A stretch of DNA of 64,000 nt, taken from NCBI RefSeq assembly GCF_039621805.1, contig NZ_CP155073.1:2108001-2172000 (forward strand). The letters run 5' to 3'. This stretch comes from Paraburkholderia sp. PREW-6R. Its GTDB lineage: Bacteria; Pseudomonadota; Gammaproteobacteria; Burkholderiales; Burkholderiaceae. Within the stretch, counting starts at the first letter, position 1. The number at the start of each line of letters is the position of its first letter. The translations under genes and the position numbers were made by a program. The notes below the pieces were generated by a model. The model was given only the letters and a program-made list of their open reading frames with translations. It had not been told where the DNA came from and did no database searches. Positions 42,896-52,246 of this stretch are shown here, piece by piece.

Positions 42896-45238
42896 ATGAA
42901 AAAACCCGAAGCTCGGATCGAACCGTACACCCACCCCGCCGCGGGCTGGGGCGCGCTCAAATACGTCGCCGTCAACCTGATCAAGGAGAAGGTGACCGGC
43001 GGCAACTATCGAACGCTGCTCAAACAGAACCAGCCGGATGGCTTCGACTGTCCGGGCTGCGCGTGGCCGGATCGCGAGCATGCGTCCACGTTCGAGTTCT
43101 GCGAGAACGGCGTCAAGGCGGTGGCCGCCGAGGCCACCAGCAAGCGCGTGACGCCCGCATTCTTCGAAGAGCACACCGTTGCACAGTTGATGGCGCAGTC
43201 GGACTTCGAGCTCGAACAGCACGGCCGCCTGACCGATCCGCTCGTGTATGACGCGCCGCGCGACCGGTACGTGCCGATCGGCTGGGACGAAGCGTTCGAC
43301 CTGATCGCCCGCCACCTGAATGCGCTCGACGATCCCGACCGCGCCGCCTTCTACACATCGGGCCGCGCGAGCAACGAAGCGGCCTTTCTGTACCAGTTGT
43401 TCGTGCGCATGTACGGCACCAACAACTTTCCCGACTGCTCGAACATGTGCCACGAGGCAACCAGCCGCGGTTTGCCGGACACCGTGGGTATCGGCAAGGG
43501 CACAGTGACGCTCGACGATTTCGAACACGCCGACACGCTTCTCATCTTCGGCCAGAATCCGGCGACCAACCATCCGCGCATGCTTGGCGAACTACGCGAA
43601 TGCGCGAAACGCGGCGCGACCATCGTGTCGATCAATCCGCTCAAAGAGCGCGGGCTCGAACGCTTTGCAAGCCCTCAGCATCCGGTGGAAATGATCACGA
43701 TGGGCAGCACGAAGATCAGCTCCGTGTTCATCCGTCCAAAGATCGGCGGCGACTTCGCGTTGATCAAGGGCGTCGCCAAGCGCGTGGTCGAACTCGACGA
43801 CGAAGCGCGCGCGGGCGGCCGCGAGCGCGTGCTCGATACCGCGTTCATCGCCGAGCATACCGTGGGGTTCGACGCGTTCGCGGACGATCTGCGCGCCGAG
43901 CGCTGGGACACGATCGTGGCCGAAGCCGGCGTGCCGTTCGAAGAAGTGCTGCAACTCGCCGACATCTACGTGAAGGGCCGTGCGGTCATCTCCACATGGG
44001 GCATGGGTCTCACGCAGCACAAGAACTCGGTGCCGACAGTGCAACTGCTGTCGAACCTGATGATGATGCGCGGCAATATCGGCCGGCGCGGCGCGGGACT
44101 GTGTCCAGTGCGTGGACACTCGAACGTGCAGGGCGATCGCACGGTCGGCATCGAGGAAAAGCCGACGCAGGCGTTTCTCGACCGCCTCGGCGAGGTCTAC
44201 CGCTTCGAGCCCCCGCGCGAACATGGACTGGACGTCGTCAACACGATCCAGGCGATGCTCGATGGCAAGGTGAAGGTGTTCATCGGGCTCGGCGGCAATT
44301 TTTCGATTGCGACGCCGGACACGCCGCGCACGTGGGATGCCATGCGCTCGTGCGCGCTGACCGTGCATATCACAACCAAACTGAACCGCAGCCATCTGAT
44401 CCATGGCCGCGACGCGCTGATCCTGCCGACACTCGGCCGCACCGAAATCGATTTGCAGAACGGCGTCGCGCAGGGCGTGAGCGTCGAGGATTCGATGAGC
44501 ATGGTGCACATCTCGTACGGGATGAACAAGCCGGCGTCGGAGAATCTGCTCTCGGAGATTGCGATCGTCGCGCGGATGGCGCATGCGACGCTTGGCAGCG
44601 AAAAGGTGGACTGGCTCGCGCACGCGTTGGACTATTCGCTGATCCGCGACGGCATTGCGAAGGTGATCGACGGCTTCGGCGATTACAACGAGCGCCTGAA
44701 ATATCCCGGCGGCTTTCATCTTGGCGTGGCCTCGCGCGAGCGGATCTGGAAGACGCCGAGCGGCAACGCGCAATTCCTCGTGCACGCGATTTCGACGGAC
44801 ACGCCGATTCATCGCGCGCGAAAAGAACACGGCGCACGGCTGATGACGCTGATGACGACGCGCTCGCACGATCAGTACAACACGACGATCTACGGGCTCG
44901 ACGACCGCTATCGCGGTGTGTACGGGCAGCGCCGCGTGCTGTTCGCGAACCGCGACGATCTCGCGATGCTCGGCTTCGCGCCCGGACAGCGGGTGGACGT
45001 CACGAGTGTGTGGGACGACGGCGTGAAGCGTCACGCGGACGGCTTCCTGCTCGTGGAATACGACATCCCGCGCGGATGTCTTGGGGCCTATTATCCGGAA
45101 ACGAACCCGCTCGTGCCGCTGTCTTCCACGGCAGACGGCGCGGGAACACCGACGTCAAAATCGATACCGGTGTTGCTGACCGCGTCCGCACTGCGTGCGC
45201 CGCAAAACGCGCAATCGCCGCAAGCCTTGGCGGTCTGA
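42896..45238 (+). CDS. YdeP-type molybdopterin oxidoreductase (FdhF-like)
   Basis: 780 residues, cytoplasmic (no Tat signal). The molybdopterin domain begins near GFDCPGCAWPD, with NMCHEATSRGLPDTVGIG, LLIFGQNPATNHPRM, and a C-terminal molybdopterin-dinucleotide domain. No complete N-terminal [4Fe-4S] Cys cluster is evident, which fits the FdhF/YdeP family rather than true formate dehydrogenases. YdeP-like enzymes are linked to acid resistance in enterics; the substrate here is unknown. It is divergent from the MocR gene. Confidence 0.85.
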   Translation: MKKPEARIEPYTHPAAGWGALKYVAVNLIKEKVTGGNYRTLLKQNQPDGFDCPGCAWPDREHASTFEFCENGVKAVAAEATSKRVTPAFFEEHTVAQLMAQSDFELEQHGRLTDPLVYDAPRDRYVPIGWDEAFDLIARHLNALDDPDRAAFYTSGRASNEAAFLYQLFVRMYGTNNFPDCSNMCHEATSRGLPDTVGIGKGTVTLDDFEHADTLLIFGQNPATNHPRMLGELRECAKRGATIVSINPLKERGLERFASPQHPVEMITMGSTKISSVFIRPKIGGDFALIKGVAKRVVELDDEARAGGRERVLDTAFIAEHTVGFDAFADDLRAERWDTIVAEAGVPFEEVLQLADIYVKGRAVISTWGMGLTQHKNSVPTVQLLSNLMMMRGNIGRRGAGLCPVRGHSNVQGDRTVGIEEKPTQAFLDRLGEVYRFEPPREHGLDVVNTIQAMLDGKVKVFIGLGGNFSIATPDTPRTWDAMRSCALTVHITTKLNRSHLIHGRDALILPTLGRTEIDLQNGVAQGVSVEDSMSMVHISYGMNKPASENLLSEIAIVARMAHATLGSEKVDWLAHALDYSLIRDGIAKVIDGFGDYNERLKYPGGFHLGVASRERIWKTPSGNAQFLVHAISTDTPIHRARKEHGARLMTLMTTRSHDQYNTTIYGLDDRYRGVYGQRRVLFANRDDLAMLGFAPGQRVDVTSVWDDGVKRHADGFLLVEYDIPRGCLGAYYPETNPLVPLSSTADGAGTPTSKSIPVLLTASALRAPQNAQSPQALAV

Positions 45239-45242
45239 CACG

Positions 45243-45761
45243 TCAGCGCTGTCGTTCAGTGGCCCTGGCTTTCGTCAGGTCCCGATGCGTCAGGTAAAGA
45301 CGCAGATCGAATTCGATCTGGTGGTAGCCCGGCTGCATGAACTCGCACAGGCGGTAAAAGGCCTTGTTGTGATCGCTCTCCTTCAGGTGGGCGAGTTCAT
45401 GCACGACGATCATCTTCAGAAATTCCGGCGCGGCCGCTTTGAACAGCGACGCGATGCGGATTTCCTTCTTGGCTTTGAGCTTGCCGCCCTGCACCCGTGA
45501 AATGCTGGTGTGCAAACCGAGCGCGTGACGCATGACGTCGAGTTTGGCGTCGTAGGTGACTTTGTCGATCTGCTCCGCGCTGCGCAGGTGCTCGCGTTTC
45601 AGTTCTGCACAGTAGGCGTAGAGCGCCTTGTCGGTTTGCACGTCATGGGTGTCCGGATAACGTGCGCCGAGGTACGCGCCAAGCTGATCGCCAGCGATCA
45701 GCCTGTTCACCTTCTCTTGCAGCGCAGCCGGGTAGCCGGTCAGGTATTTGAGGTGGGGCAT
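45243..45761 (-). CDS. YgjP-like (M48/DUF45) zinc metallopeptidase
   Basis: 172 residues from ATG 45761 (MPHLKYLTGYPAALQEKVNR). The zinc motif HELAHLKESDHNKAFYRLCE is the YgjP signature (HExxH...H). Cytoplasmic, no signal. It starts 12 nt from tRNA-Leu, and homologues occupy this place in several Burkholderiales as I recall. The upstream part of the same open frame runs through the tRNA and is not coding. Confidence 0.85.
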   Translation of the reverse strand: MPHLKYLTGYPAALQEKVNRLIAGDQLGAYLGARYPDTHDVQTDKALYAYCAELKREHLRSAEQIDKVTYDAKLDVMRHALGLHTSISRVQGGKLKAKKEIRIASLFKAAAPEFLKMIVVHELAHLKESDHNKAFYRLCEFMQPGYHQIEFDLRLYLTHRDLTKARATERQR

Positions 45762-45772
45762 GGGCTGCTTTC

Positions 45773-45857
45773 TGGTGCCGGGGACGGGACTTGAACCCGT
45801 AAGCCGTGAAGCGGCGGATTTTAAGTCCGCTATGTTTACCAATTTCATCACCCCGGC
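45773..45857 (-). tRNA. tRNA-Leu (TAA)
   Basis: 85 nt with encoded CCA. Class II structure: GCCGGGG acceptor, anticodon arm GCGGACTTAAAATCCGC with anticodon TAA, a long variable arm (CGCTTCACGGCTTACG region), and GGTTCAAGTCC as T arm. Reads UUA/UUG codons. Confidence 0.95.
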
Positions 45858-46018
45858 AGGGCGCAACCTTGTCTGGACGCGCATTCTACCATTGCCTCAC
45901 GGGCGTTCCAAACAGCCGCATGGCCGCCCGTTCGCCCTCACGCTGTCGCGGTTCTGCCGTGCGTCCAGTTCGCGCAAGCTGGCATCAGCGTCATTCCGGG
46001 ACCGATCCCGCAGTCAAC

Positions 46019-46050
46019 CGGCAGTCATTCGGCAGTCATTCGGCAGTCAC
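46019..46050. repeat. 11-bp tandem repeat upstream of the LacI gene
   Basis: CGGCAGTCATT occurs twice exactly (46019, 46030) and a third time with one change at the end (46041), between the tRNA-Leu region and the LacI-family gene. It may be a replication slippage product or a multi-copy binding site. Confidence 0.65.
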
Positions 46051-46074
46051 AAAGCTTGCCGATAATCCGCTCAC

Positions 46075-46086
46075 GAAAACGTTTTC
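46075..46086. promoter_or_regulatory. LacI-family operator at the regulator gene
   Basis: GAAAACGTTTTC is a perfect 12-bp palindrome with the central CG step and flanking A/T tracts typical of LacI-family operators. It ends 17 nt before the ATG of the LacI-family gene, the right place for autoregulation. Confidence 0.7.
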
Positions 46087-46103
46087 AGCCGAGCGGAAAA
46101 CCC

Positions 46104-47153
46104 ATGACCCCAACGATCAAGGATGTCGCCGCCCACGCGGGCTTTTCGATCGCGACAGTGTCGCGTGCGATCAATGCGCCGCACACCGTGAATCCGGTCA
46201 CGCTCGACAAGGTGCGTCAATCCATTGACGCACTGAACTTCCGGCCGAGCCCGCTCGGCCGTCAATTGCGCGGCGAACGCACCCGCCTGATCGGCGTGAT
46301 CCTGCCGACGCTCGCCAACCCGGTCTTTGCGGAGTGCCTGCAGGGCATCGACGAACTTGCCGCCGCGCAGGGCTACCGCCTGATGCTGATGACCACCGAA
46401 TACGACGCCGACCGCGAACGTCATGCGATCGAAACGCTGCGGGAGCAGCGCGTGGAAGGACTGATTCTGACGGTCGCCGATGCGGACACGCATCCGCTGC
46501 TAGACGAACTCGACCGCGCCGGTCTGCTCTACGTGCTGATGCATAACGACACGGTGCGCCGGCCGTCCGTCTCGGTCGACAATCGTCTGGCCGCATTCGA
46601 CGGCGTTCGCATGCTGATCGCTCACGGTCATCGCCGCATCCTGATGCTCGCCGGCTCGCTCGCCGCATCGGATCGCGCGCGCCAGCGGCATCTGGGATAT
46701 GCGCAGGCGATGCAGCAGGCCGGTCTCACAGCCGCACCGGCGCTCGAAGTCGACTTCAACGCAGAAGAATTGTCGCCCGCCGTGCTCGCTCATCTGACGA
46801 GCGGACCGAACCGCCCCACCGCTCTTTTCTGCAGCAACGATCTGCTGGCGATGGTCGTGATGCGCGGCTTGCGGCGTGCGCGCCTGCAGATTCCGCAAGA
46901 CATGTCGATTCTCGGCTTCGACGGCCTCGCGGTCGGCGAACTGCTGTCGCCCCCGCTTGCAAGCGTCTGCGCACCGAATCGCGAGATCGGGTGCGCGGCG
47001 TGGCGGCGTCTGCTCGCGCGGGTGACCGGTTCATACGAATCGCTCGACGACAACCGGCTTACGCTCACGTTGCCTCACAGCCTGCGCGAAGGCGCAACGA
47101 TCGCGGCGATCGCGAATCGTGCGGACGTGGCGCCCCATTCGCCGGCCGCATAG
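46104..47153 (+). CDS. LacI-family transcriptional regulator
   Basis: 349 residues from ATG 46104 (MTPTIKDVAAHAGFSIATVSR, the LacI helix-turn-helix and hinge). A periplasmic-binding-like effector domain follows: TRLIGVILPTLANPVFAECLQGI, then LRRARLQIPQDMSILGFDG. It sits just before an ABC import operon on the same strand, with a palindrome at its own promoter and another before the operon. The effector is probably the transported substrate or a product, as yet unknown. Confidence 0.93.
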   Translation: MTPTIKDVAAHAGFSIATVSRAINAPHTVNPVTLDKVRQSIDALNFRPSPLGRQLRGERTRLIGVILPTLANPVFAECLQGIDELAAAQGYRLMLMTTEYDADRERHAIETLREQRVEGLILTVADADTHPLLDELDRAGLLYVLMHNDTVRRPSVSVDNRLAAFDGVRMLIAHGHRRILMLAGSLAASDRARQRHLGYAQAMQQAGLTAAPALEVDFNAEELSPAVLAHLTSGPNRPTALFCSNDLLAMVVMRGLRRARLQIPQDMSILGFDGLAVGELLSPPLASVCAPNREIGCAAWRRLLARVTGSYESLDDNRLTLTLPHSLREGATIAAIANRADVAPHSPAA

Positions 47154-47234
47154 GTAAGAGTCCTCAAGATATCGACGCATGAGCGCACACCGCCAACGGC
47201 GCGCCTTTGCAGCAGACGTACGAACACGTTGTGC

Positions 47235-47244
47235 GCAACGTTGC
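47235..47244. promoter_or_regulatory. Candidate operator before the ABC operon
   Basis: GCAACGTTGC is a perfect 10-bp palindrome with the same ACGT core as the site at the LacI gene. It lies between the LacI gene and the GTG of the substrate-binding protein, so it may place the operon under the same repressor. Confidence 0.4.
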
Positions 47245-47307
47245 TGAAACCGCGCACGACCCACCAGACCCGAACCACCCGCTCGCTTCTTCACGAGGAG
47301 ACCCGCC

Positions 47308-48396
47308 GTGATCCGCTTATCCATGCCATTTTCCCCGCAGATCAGACCGCTATGGCGGCGTGTCGTGCGCTCAACGGCGGCGGCGCTGTCCGCCGGCCTG
47401 CTTGCGAGCGCAACGTTCGCCGCGTTCGCGACTTTCGTGCCGCACACCGCCCGCGCCGACGAAACCGCGATCTGCTACAACTGCCCGCCCGAATGGGCCG
47501 ACTGGGCGAGCCAGATCAAGGCAATCCAGCAGAAAACCGGCATTCGCGTTCCGTTCGACAACAAGAACTCGGGCCAGGCCATCGCGCAGCTGATGGCCGA
47601 GCAGAAGAGCCCGGTCGCGGACGTCGTGTATCTCGGCGTGTCGTCCGCCTTCCAGGCGAAGGACAAGGGCGTGATCCAGCCATACAAGCCCGCGCATTGG
47701 GACGACATCCCCGCCAATATGAAAGACCCGCAGGGCTACTGGTTTTCGATCCACTCGGGCACGCTGGGCTTTTTCGTGAACAAGGACGCGCTCGAGGGCA
47801 AGCCGGTGCCGCGCTCATGGGCCGACCTGCTCAAACCCGAGTACAAGGGCATGATCGGCTACCTCGACCCGTCGAGCGCATTCGTCGGATATGCGGGCGC
47901 GGTGGCCGTCAATCAGGCGCTGGGCGGCACGCTCGACAACTTCGAACCGGGCCTCGACTGGTTCCGCAAGCTGAAGGCGAACGCACCCATCGTACCGAAA
48001 CAGACCGCCTATGCCCGCGTGATGTCCGGTGAAATCCCGATCCTGCTCGACTACGACTTCGACGCCTATCGGGCGAAGTACAAGGATCACGCGAACGTCG
48101 AATTCGTGATCCCGAAAGAAGGCACGATCTCGGTGCCGTATGTGATGAGTCTCGTGAAAGGCGCGCCGCACGAAGCGAACGGCAAGAAGGTGCTCGATTT
48201 CGTCTTGTCCGACGAAGGCCAGAGACTGTGGGCCGAAGCGTACCTGCGCCCGGTGCGCGCGAGCGCGATGAGCCCGGACACCGCCGCCAGATTCCTGCCC
48301 GCAAGCGACTACGCACGCGCCAGACCGGTCGATTTCGGCAAGATGGCGGAGAAGCAGTCGAGCTTTGGCGAGCGTTATCTGCAGGTGATGCATTGA
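47308..48396 (+). CDS. ABC transporter periplasmic substrate-binding protein (family 1)
   Basis: 362 residues from GTG 47308, with GAGGAG seven nt upstream. Signal peptide ending near HTARAD; mature start ETAICYNCPPEWADWASQI, then the family-1 pattern ADVVYLGVSSAFQAKDKG and GTLGFFVNKDALEG. Such proteins bind Fe(III), polyamines or phosphate-linked compounds. The downstream GpdQ-type phosphodiesterase suggests a glycerophosphodiester or similar organophosphate. It overlaps the next gene by 4 nt. Confidence 0.88.
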   Translation: MIRLSMPFSPQIRPLWRRVVRSTAAALSAGLLASATFAAFATFVPHTARADETAICYNCPPEWADWASQIKAIQQKTGIRVPFDNKNSGQAIAQLMAEQKSPVADVVYLGVSSAFQAKDKGVIQPYKPAHWDDIPANMKDPQGYWFSIHSGTLGFFVNKDALEGKPVPRSWADLLKPEYKGMIGYLDPSSAFVGYAGAVAVNQALGGTLDNFEPGLDWFRKLKANAPIVPKQTAYARVMSGEIPILLDYDFDAYRAKYKDHANVEFVIPKEGTISVPYVMSLVKGAPHEANGKKVLDFVLSDEGQRLWAEAYLRPVRASAMSPDTAARFLPASDYARARPVDFGKMAEKQSSFGERYLQVMH

Positions 48397-49217
48397 ACGA
48401 CATCACGTTTCCGCTGCGCTGGCGCGTCGCGCTGATTGCACCGGCGCTCGCGGTATTCATCGCATTCTGGCTCCTGCCGATGGGCGCGCTCGCGCAATTG
48501 AGCGGCGACGGCCACGCGTTCGCCACGTATCGCGCGATGCTGACCAATCCGCGCTACATGTCGAGCCTCGGCGCGACCGTGCTGCTTTCGGCGGCGGTCA
48601 CGGCGGCCACGCTGGTGCTGTCGGTGATCTCGGGTCTGCTGCTCGCACGCCGCGAGTTTCCATTCAAGCGCACGCTGCTCGCGCTGCTCACGTTTCCGCT
48701 TGCATTTCCAGGCGTGGTGGTCGGCTTCATGGTCATCATGCTTGGCGGGCGCCAGGGACTGATCGGCGCGCTGTCGCTCAGGCTCACCGGCGAGCGCTGG
48801 GTGTTCGCCTATTCGATGAGCGGCCTCTTTCTCGGCTACCTGTACTTTTCGATTCCGCGGGTGATCGTCACCGTGATGGCTTGCGCGACGAAGCTCGATG
48901 CATCGCTCGAAGAAGCCGCGCGATCGCTTGGCGCGTCGCCGTGGCGCATCATGCGCGACATCGTGCTGCCTGCGCTGTCGCCGGGTCTGGTCGCCGCGGG
49001 CGCGGTGTGTTTCGCGACCGCAATGGGCGCATTCGGCACCGCATTCACGCTCGCCACCGACATCGACGTTTTGCCGATGACCATCTACACCGAGTTCACA
49101 TTGAACGCTAACATGGTGACGGCCGCGGGCTTGTCGATCGTGCTCGGCCTCGTCACGTGGGCGGTGTTGGCGCTGGCGCGCAGCGTGAGCGGTTCGGCCG
49201 TGGCGGCAAGCGCATGA
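48393..49217 (+). CDS. ABC transporter permease 1
   Basis: 274 residues. Start TTG 48393 overlaps the binding-protein stop by 4 nt (TTGA). Six hydrophobic helices, with the permease EAA loop LEEAARSLGASPWRIMRDIVLPALSPG. Membrane partner of the next permease. The TTG start is chosen because no ATG lies nearer to the first helix (WRVALIAPALAVFIAFWLLP). Confidence 0.88.
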   Translation: MNDITFPLRWRVALIAPALAVFIAFWLLPMGALAQLSGDGHAFATYRAMLTNPRYMSSLGATVLLSAAVTAATLVLSVISGLLLARREFPFKRTLLALLTFPLAFPGVVVGFMVIMLGGRQGLIGALSLRLTGERWVFAYSMSGLFLGYLYFSIPRVIVTVMACATKLDASLEEAARSLGASPWRIMRDIVLPALSPGLVAAGAVCFATAMGAFGTAFTLATDIDVLPMTIYTEFTLNANMVTAAGLSIVLGLVTWAVLALARSVSGSAVAASA

Positions 49218-50197
49218 GCCGCCTGTCGCGCCCCGGCGTTGCGCCGCCGGATCGACCTTCGATGAACGCCGGTCCCGCTTCAGCGGCGACGCCTGCCAAC
49301 CCCTATCCCGCCTCGCGACTTCCGGACCTGCGCACATGGCTCGCGGCCGGTCAATGGCTCGTCACGCTGATGCTATGCGCGTTCCTCACCGTGCCAGTCG
49401 TGATGTCGATCATGGCCGGCGTCACCGTCAACTACTTCAAGGGCGTGTCAAGCGGGCTCACGCTGCGCTGGCTCGGCGAAGTGTGGACGCAGTATCACAC
49501 GTCGGTGTTCCTCTCGCTCGAAGTGGCGGCGGCAACGCTGCTGATTACGCTGCTCACGGGCGTACCGGCGGGCTATGCGCTCGCGCGCAGCCAGACGCGG
49601 CTCTCGCGGTTGATCGAAGAGTTTCTGGTGCTGCCGATTGCGTTGCCCGGTCTGGCGTCCGCGCTGGCGTTGCTGGTCGTGTATGGCGGATTCACGTGGT
49701 TCCGGATGAGCGTCGCCTTCATCGTGGTCGGCCACGTAGTGTTCACGCTGCCATTCATGGTGCGTGCGGTGGCCGCCGTATGCGCGGGCAGCGACTTGCG
49801 CACCCTCGAGGAAGGCGCGGCGAGTCTTGGCGCGAGTTTCGTGCAGCGCTTCGTGACAATCGTGCTGCCGAACGCGCGGCCCGGTATCGTCGCGGGTGCT
49901 CTCGCCGTTCTGACGCTGTCGATCGGCGAATTCAACCTCACGTGGATGCTGCACACGCCCGACACGAAGACGCTGCCCGTCGGTCTGGCCGATACGTATG
50001 CGTCGCTGCGCATCGAGATCGGCAGTGCGTACACGATCCTTTTCTTCATCATGACGATGCCCCTGCTCGTCGCGATGCAGTGGCTCGGCGTCGACGCGAC
50101 CGGTCAGCGCAGTGCGGCGAAAAAGCGCGTTGCCGCCGCAGGCACGAAGCCTCAGGCCTCATCCACGTCCAAGTCCACGTTCACGTCCACGCCATGA
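49214..50197 (+). CDS. ABC transporter permease 2
   Basis: 327 residues from ATG 49214, overlapping the previous stop (ATGA). A ~45-residue Pro/Ala N-terminal extension precedes the first helix (WLVTLMLCAFLTVPVVMSI). EAA loop LEEGAASLGASFVQRFVTIVLPNARPG. A basic Ser/Thr/Lys tail ends the protein. Pairs with permease 1 to form the heterodimeric channel. Confidence 0.9.
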   Translation: MSRLSRPGVAPPDRPSMNAGPASAATPANPYPASRLPDLRTWLAAGQWLVTLMLCAFLTVPVVMSIMAGVTVNYFKGVSSGLTLRWLGEVWTQYHTSVFLSLEVAAATLLITLLTGVPAGYALARSQTRLSRLIEEFLVLPIALPGLASALALLVVYGGFTWFRMSVAFIVVGHVVFTLPFMVRAVAAVCAGSDLRTLEEGAASLGASFVQRFVTIVLPNARPGIVAGALAVLTLSIGEFNLTWMLHTPDTKTLPVGLADTYASLRIEIGSAYTILFFIMTMPLLVAMQWLGVDATGQRSAAKKRVAAAGTKPQASSTSKSTFTSTP

Positions 50198-51264
50198 AAC
50201 TCGATTCCGTTCCGATCACGCTCACGCACTGCGCAAAAACGTATCGCGGCACGCGTGTGCTCGAACCGCTCGATCTGCACATCGGCGCAGGCGAGACACT
50301 GGTGCTGCTCGGGCCGTCCGGCTGCGGCAAGACCACGACGCTGCGCATGATCGCGGGTCTCGAATCGCCGGACGCGGGTGGCCGCATCGCGTTCGGAAAC
50401 GAGGACGTGACCGCGTTGCCCATCGAAAAGCGCCAGGTGGGCATGGTGTTCCAGAGCTATGCGCTGTTTCCGAATCTGACGGTGCGCGGCAACATCGGCT
50501 ACGGGTTGAAGATCAAACGCGTGGCCGCGGCCACCGCGCGCCGGCGCGTCGACGAATTGCTCGCGATGATGCGCCTCACCGCGCACGCGGATAAGTCCAT
50601 CGACAAGCTTTCCGGCGGCCAGCGTCAACGTGTTGCGCTTGCACGGGCGCTCGCCGTGCAGCCGCGCGTGCTGTTGCTCGACGAACCGTTGACCGCGCTC
50701 GACGCACGTTTGCGCGACACGCTGCGCGGAGAGATGAACACCCTGCTGCGCGAGCTCGGGATCACGACCGTGTACGTGACGCACGATCAGGCCGAAGCGA
50801 TGGAACTGGGCGACCGCATCGTGGTGATGAGCGCGGGGCGTATCGAACAGATCGGCTCACCACGCGAGATCTACTACCGGCCGGCGAACCGCACGGTGGC
50901 GCACTTCATCGGCACGATCAACCGGCTCGCGGGCGAAGAGCGCGATGGAATGTTGAAGACGCTTGGCGGCGCCGTGCCGCTGCCGGCCACTGGCGCGCTT
51001 CGCCCAGGCGGCGCACCGGATGCAGCGGGCTTTGCCCACGAACTGTTTTTTCGCCCTGAAGACGCGTATCTCGCCGACCCCGCGCACGCGCACCTGCGCG
51101 GCCAGATCGAAAGCACGGCATTTCTCGGCGAACGCACGCGGCTGACCGTCGGCGGCGCGGCGCCGGACGTGTTGCTGATCGACGTCGCCGGACGTGTCGA
51201 ACTGGCGCGCGGCACGCCGGTCGGCATCTCGATCGCGCAGGACGCGCTGATTGCGTTATCGTAA
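50194..51264 (+). CDS. ABC transporter ATP-binding protein
   Basis: 356 residues from ATG 50194, overlapping the permease stop by 4 nt. Walker A GPSGCGKTTT, Q-loop QSYALFPNLTV, signature LSGGQRQRVALARAL, Walker B VLLLDEPLTALDA and H-loop YVTHDQAEAMELGD. A C-terminal TOBE-like domain (about 240-356) marks the sugar/polyamine/iron-type importers. It powers the upstream permeases. Confidence 0.95.
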   Translation: MKLDSVPITLTHCAKTYRGTRVLEPLDLHIGAGETLVLLGPSGCGKTTTLRMIAGLESPDAGGRIAFGNEDVTALPIEKRQVGMVFQSYALFPNLTVRGNIGYGLKIKRVAAATARRRVDELLAMMRLTAHADKSIDKLSGGQRQRVALARALAVQPRVLLLDEPLTALDARLRDTLRGEMNTLLRELGITTVYVTHDQAEAMELGDRIVVMSAGRIEQIGSPREIYYRPANRTVAHFIGTINRLAGEERDGMLKTLGGAVPLPATGALRPGGAPDAAGFAHELFFRPEDAYLADPAHAHLRGQIESTAFLGERTRLTVGGAAPDVLLIDVAGRVELARGTPVGISIAQDALIALS

Positions 51265-51316
51265 TAAGCGCGCGACGTGCTTTTACTGCGTCCGCGCGCC
51301 ACAATAAGGAATTCCC

Positions 51317-52144
51317 ATGCTGCTGGCTCAAATTAGCGATCTGCATATCAAGCGGCCCGGCGCGCTCGCGTATCGCCGCGTCGACACCGGCGCCTACCTC
51401 GCGCGCTGCATCAGCGCGCTCAATGCGCTGGAGCCGCGCCCGGATGCGGTGATCATGACCGGCGATCTCGTCGACCAGGGCGATCCGCAACAGTACGAAC
51501 ACCTGAAGGCGTTGCTCGCGCCGCTCGAGATTCCATACTTTCTGCTGGTCGGCAATCACGACGAACGCGGCGCGCTGCGCGCTGCGTTTCCTGACCGGCC
51601 GGAGTTGCGAAGCGGCGGTGAGTTCGTGCAGTACGCAGTGGATATCGGGCCGCTGCGCGTGATCGCGCTCGACTCGATGGTGCCGGGCCAGAGCCCAGGC
51701 GATCTGTGCGACGCACGGCTGGCGTGGCTCGCAACGCAACTCGACGCGGCGCAGGGCAAGCCCACCGTGATCGCGCTGCACCATCCGCCGTTCGCGTGCG
51801 GCATCGGGCATATGGATGAATTGCGCCTGAACCCGAGTGCGGCGGACAAAATGGCGGCACTGATCGCGCGTTATCCGAATGTCGAGCGTGTGATCTGTGG
51901 GCACGTGCACCGGCCAATGTTCGTACGCTTTGGCGGCACGATTGCCTCGGCCGTGCCGGCGCCCGCGCATCAGGTCGCGCTCGATCTGAGCGACGACGCG
52001 CCTTCCGCGTTCATGATGGAGCCGCCCGCGTATGCGCTGCATCGCTATGATCCGGCGACGGGCATCGTCACGCATCACGCGTATGTGGACAAGGCGGACG
52101 GCCGGTATCCGTTTTATGAGCCCGAGGGCGAATTGATCGATTGA
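51317..52144 (+). CDS. gpdQ: GpdQ-type (class III) cyclic-nucleotide/glycerophosphodiester phosphodiesterase
   Basis: 275 residues, almost the length of Enterobacter GpdQ, and the same opening pattern (MLLAQISDLHIK). Metal motifs of the calcineurin superfamily are complete: ISDLH, MTGDLVDQGD, LVGNHDE, LHHPPFACG and CGHVHRP. It probably hydrolyses glycerophosphodiesters in the cytoplasm, freeing glycerol-phosphate. It lies 52 nt after the ATPase of the ABC operon, hinting that the imported substrate is an organophosphodiester. Confidence 0.85.
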   Translation: MLLAQISDLHIKRPGALAYRRVDTGAYLARCISALNALEPRPDAVIMTGDLVDQGDPQQYEHLKALLAPLEIPYFLLVGNHDERGALRAAFPDRPELRSGGEFVQYAVDIGPLRVIALDSMVPGQSPGDLCDARLAWLATQLDAAQGKPTVIALHHPPFACGIGHMDELRLNPSAADKMAALIARYPNVERVICGHVHRPMFVRFGGTIASAVPAPAHQVALDLSDDAPSAFMMEPPAYALHRYDPATGIVTHHAYVDKADGRYPFYEPEGELID

Positions 52145-52246
52145 ACGGTGCGGTTCATCCCGGCCGTCAGCACGATCCGGCCTGCTCCGGTATGATCGGC
52201 ACGCTTGAGGACCGCGCATGGGCCGGTCCGTCGATTGCGCCTTCTC

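Noticed and set aside
45770..45884. Longer start for the YgjP-like protease upstream of 45761
   Set aside because: The extension reads through tRNA-Leu; homology begins at MPHLKYLTG.
49336..50193. Long N-terminal extension of the ABC ATPase
   Set aside because: It is an alternate-frame reading of permease 2 (Arg-rich). ATG 50194 sits in a normal 4-nt overlap and directly precedes the ATPase fold.
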